Source: an uncultured bacterium (lineage in GTDB: Bacteria; Actinomycetota; Coriobacteriia; Coriobacteriales; Atopobiaceae). Taken from it: a DNA stretch of 23,834 nucleotides. The translations under genes and the position numbers were made by a program. Below are positions 22,039 to 23,834 of the stretch, piece by piece (positions within the stretch are counted from its first letter, which is position 1; each line of letters starts with the position of its first letter). The DNA lies in assembly GCA_905214175.1 (NCBI GenBank), contig CAJMLD010000005.1, positions 1 through 23,834 of the forward strand, written 5' to 3'. The notes under the pieces are model-generated. The model made no database searches. It was not told the origin of the DNA and worked only from the letters and a program-made list of their open reading frames with translations.

Positions 22039-22178
22039 CCGTTCACCGTATATTGAGTACCGCTTGAGGAGTCCGAGAGATAGAGCGCCACGTTCTTGGG
22101 CATTAGAGCTAGTTACCCGTGATGCGCTTGGAAGTGCCGCGCATGCGATACCATGAAGGCAGCGAAAGGAGACGCAGC

Positions 22179-23252
22179 GTGGCATTTGACCCCCGCAGAG
22201 AAGACTATCAGCGCCTTGCGCTGCGCTATGCGCAGTCGCTGCCCAAAGGCGATCCGGTAGCCGCTGCAAAGGCGTTTGCAGACTTTGGCCGTCGCTTTGC
22301 GCGCGACAGGGACACGCTGCCCCAATCAGACGCCGACCGCGCCTTCCATCTAGTGGCCGTTGCCGCCGAGGTCATTGACTACCAGCTGCCATTCTCGAGC
22401 GAAGCCAAAGCGGATTCGCTCATAACGCGCGGACGCGACCTTCTCGACGAGGCAATATCGCTCGACCCTAAGTGCCACGATGCCATCCGCATGCGGGCCT
22501 CACGCGTGAGTCCGAGCTTTGACGCCCAGTTCACCTTCCTCCAGGAAGGCGCCGACGAGGTTCTCGCAACCTGCCAGGCAGCACGCGACGCCGTACCGGA
22601 CGACGGGGACGACGAGCGCATGGCCCTTGGTCGCGACATTGCCCTTCGCCCGTATCGGCGCTGGATGGCTGCGCTTGCTGAGGAGGCCCTCATCTGCGGT
22701 CGCAACCGCAGCTGCATAGAGGCTGGCGAGCGGCTGCTCGAGCATGACCCGTCTGACCAGGCGGACGTTCGCTTTACGCTGGCCCTGGCCTATGCAAAGC
22801 TCGAGGACCAGGCGTCGCTCGACGCCCTGGCAACGCGTTACGGAGCCATTGTGCCGCCGCGTGCAGCAGACGACGCCTGGATGGGAATCGCCCGTCTCGC
22901 GCTGGCACACAAGAACCACGACATGAGCCTGGCGCGTCAGCTTCTCGAGCGCCTCATTGGCACCTACCCGGGCTACGCTTCCGCGCTCATTACGCAGACG
23001 GAACTGCCCGACGGGGTCTTTGCCCGTCTTGCCGTGCCACCCTACAGCGAGGACGAGCTTATCCTTGCCGTTTCCGAGGCAACGGTGCTGCTCCAAGAGG
23101 GTGACGACAAGAGCGGGCGCGGTGTTCTCGGCTCCTGGATCGCACGGGCCACGGCAAAGCTCCATCCCGAGGCGCTCGCCGAGGCGCAGGAGTACTCAGC
23201 CCCCTACTACCAGCACGGCGGAAAGGGGCCGCAGGACGGTGATGGTTCGTGA
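22179..23252 (+). CDS. Helical-repeat (TPR-like) protein of unknown function, first of a tandem pair
   Basis: I do not recognise this 357-aa protein. The GTG start at 22179 is chosen for AAAGGAG 7 nt upstream; an upstream in-frame ATG lacks a site. There is no signal peptide or membrane segment. It is rich in Ala, Leu, Arg, Asp and Glu, predicted helical throughout, with TPR-like stretches such as DLLDEAISLDPKCHDAIRMRA, CIEAGERLLEHDPSDQADVRFTLALAYAKLED and SLARQLLERLIGTYPGYASALI. It resembles the N-terminal part of the next gene along its length, so the two are paralogues. The stop overlaps the next start codon in GTGA (23249-23252). It has SEC-C-like or metal motifs nowhere that I can see. 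A scaffold or protein-binding role is only a guess. Confidence 0.75.
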   Translation: MAFDPRREDYQRLALRYAQSLPKGDPVAAAKAFADFGRRFARDRDTLPQSDADRAFHLVAVAAEVIDYQLPFSSEAKADSLITRGRDLLDEAISLDPKCHDAIRMRASRVSPSFDAQFTFLQEGADEVLATCQAARDAVPDDGDDERMALGRDIALRPYRRWMAALAEEALICGRNRSCIEAGERLLEHDPSDQADVRFTLALAYAKLEDQASLDALATRYGAIVPPRAADDAWMGIARLALAHKNHDMSLARQLLERLIGTYPGYASALITQTELPDGVFARLAVPPYSEDELILAVSEATVLLQEGDDKSGRGVLGSWIARATAKLHPEALAEAQEYSAPYYQHGGKGPQDGDGS

Positions 23253-23834
23253 ACGGACAAGAGGAGCTTGTGCTCAGGTGCGCCCAGCGGCGCCGCGAGA
23301 AGATTGGCACCCTCTCTGACGAGGGGTTTGCCGAGCTCTGCCTTGCCGTGCGCGAGAACCCCACAGCCTTTGTCGATTCCCCCGAGCAGGCCTCGTTCGC
23401 AACGCTCGTGGGAGCGCTAGACGCGTTCGCTCGAGCCGGCGCCGACGACGACCTTCTCGACGACGAGGAGTTCCGCTCCGCGCGCGAGCGCAGGCTGCAA
23501 ACGCTCTCGGCAGCGTGCACGCAGGCGCTCTCGCAGGACAGCGGGTGCCTGGACGCCCAGCTCGTGCAGGTGCTTGCGGCAGACCTTAATCCGGACGACA
23601 GGCTTGATGCGCTTCTCAAGATCGAGGCCAAGGCCGACAAGGCGGCCGAGCTCAACCTTGGCGCCACGGGCGACGCCTGGGATGACGTCTTTACGCGGCC
23701 GCGGCTGCGCCTGTGGGACGCCATCGCGCGCACGTGCCTCGCCGGCGGTCGCTACCGCATGGCGCTCGACGTCTCGCGCGGACTCATGGCGGCGTCGCCC
23801 AAAGATCAGGTGGGCGGACGCCTCACGGCTGCAC
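23249..23834 (+). CDS. Helical-repeat protein of unknown function, second of the pair, cut by window end
   Basis: A GTG at 23249, overlapping the previous stop as GTGA, opens a frame that runs without a stop to the window end (at least 195 residues). The classical 4-bp overlap implies translational coupling. The visible part is acidic, Leu/Ala-rich and helical, with no membrane segment. It aligns with the upstream protein: WDAIARTCLAGGRYRMALDV..MAASPKDQV here against WMAALAEEALICGRNRSCIEAG..LEHDPSDQA there, and QALSQDSGCLDAQLVQVLA against EAISLDPKCHDAIRMRASR. Codon use looks like the neighbouring genes. Function unknown; the 3' part is outside the window. Confidence 0.7.
   Translation, partial: MNGQEELVLRCAQRRREKIGTLSDEGFAELCLAVRENPTAFVDSPEQASFATLVGALDAFARAGADDDLLDDEEFRSARERRLQTLSAACTQALSQDSGCLDAQLVQVLAADLNPDDRLDALLKIEAKADKAAELNLGATGDAWDDVFTRPRLRLWDAIARTCLAGGRYRMALDVSRGLMAASPKDQVGGRLTAA

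Larger units (their letters stand above)
21758..22178. promoter_or_regulatory. 421-bp divergent intergenic region between cstA and the paralogue pair
   Basis: No convincing gene lies here. Composition drops sharply: by my count 35%, 27% and 43% GC in the three 60-base lines from 21841, against a much GC-richer surround. For cstA a weak -10 TACTAT (minus strand, 21823-21828) is visible without a good -35, as at activated promoters. TGGATATT-type repeats occupy 21875-21944 and an inverted repeat lies at 22022-22038. A possible plus-strand -10 TATATT is at 22049-22054. Confidence 0.45.

Noticed and set aside
21839..22156. Short open frames in the AT-rich island (105 aa plus; 104 aa minus at 21955-22269)
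   Set aside because: No Shine-Dalgarno, no recognisable family, and composition that follows the DNA; the minus-strand one also overlaps the start of the downstream gene.

Overview
The window is dense, high-GC bacterial chromosome with 25 supported coding regions and two tRNA genes. High GC, many GTG/extended -10 signals, a probable leaderless mRNA, the MEP isoprenoid pathway (ispE), a Veg protein and a MurE without the DAP-type DNPR motif together suggest a high-GC anaerobic actinobacterium of the class Coriobacteriia (Olsenella/Atopobium/Collinsella-like). This is an inference from gene style, not from a marker-gene comparison. There is no phage, insertion sequence, CRISPR array or biosynthetic cluster.

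Layout. 1-3300 (minus): lysS, encoding a lysyl-tRNA synthetase fused to a C-terminal HD-hydrolase domain, then greA and a TatA-like protein carrying a zinc ribbon. A pair of inverted palindromes (REPIN-like) lies between the greA terminator and the lysS promoter. 3399-6374 (plus): a membrane-anchored spermidine-synthase-like protein, a GH13 glycosidase and a NUDIX hydrolase. 6411-7235 (minus): a Cof-type HAD phosphatase. 7412-8191 (plus): a DUF454 membrane protein and a small MGMT-family protein. 8337-9635 (minus): veg-ispE followed by tRNA-Pro(CGG). 9832-10908 (plus): an M24 Xaa-Pro peptidase. 11129-13684 (minus): tRNA-Val(TAC), rph, rdgB and nagB. 13818-15362 (plus): murE. 15455-18060 (minus): a deoC-deoB-deoD operon. 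18304-19530 (minus): an iron-dependent alcohol dehydrogenase. 19922-21757 (minus): cstA. 22179 to the end (plus): two overlapping genes for paralogous helical-repeat proteins of unknown function, the second cut by the window end.

How they work together. The genes are mostly housekeeping. deoC-deoB-deoD forms a nucleoside-salvage route from purine deoxynucleosides to acetaldehyde and glyceraldehyde-3-phosphate; the adjacent alcohol dehydrogenase could reduce that acetaldehyde. rph sits just after a tRNA gene and is paired with rdgB, which cleans the nucleotide pool. nagB, the GH13 enzyme, CstA and the peptidase fit a sugar- and peptide-fermenting lifestyle.

Most worth a second look: the LysRS-HD fusion and its divergent C-terminus at the window edge; the TatA-zinc-ribbon fusion; the tandem paralogous pair at 22179-23834; the AT-rich region upstream of cstA with four helically phased TGGATATT-type repeats; two REPIN-like inverted palindrome pairs; and a tRNA promoter whose -10 box contains the ispE stop codon.
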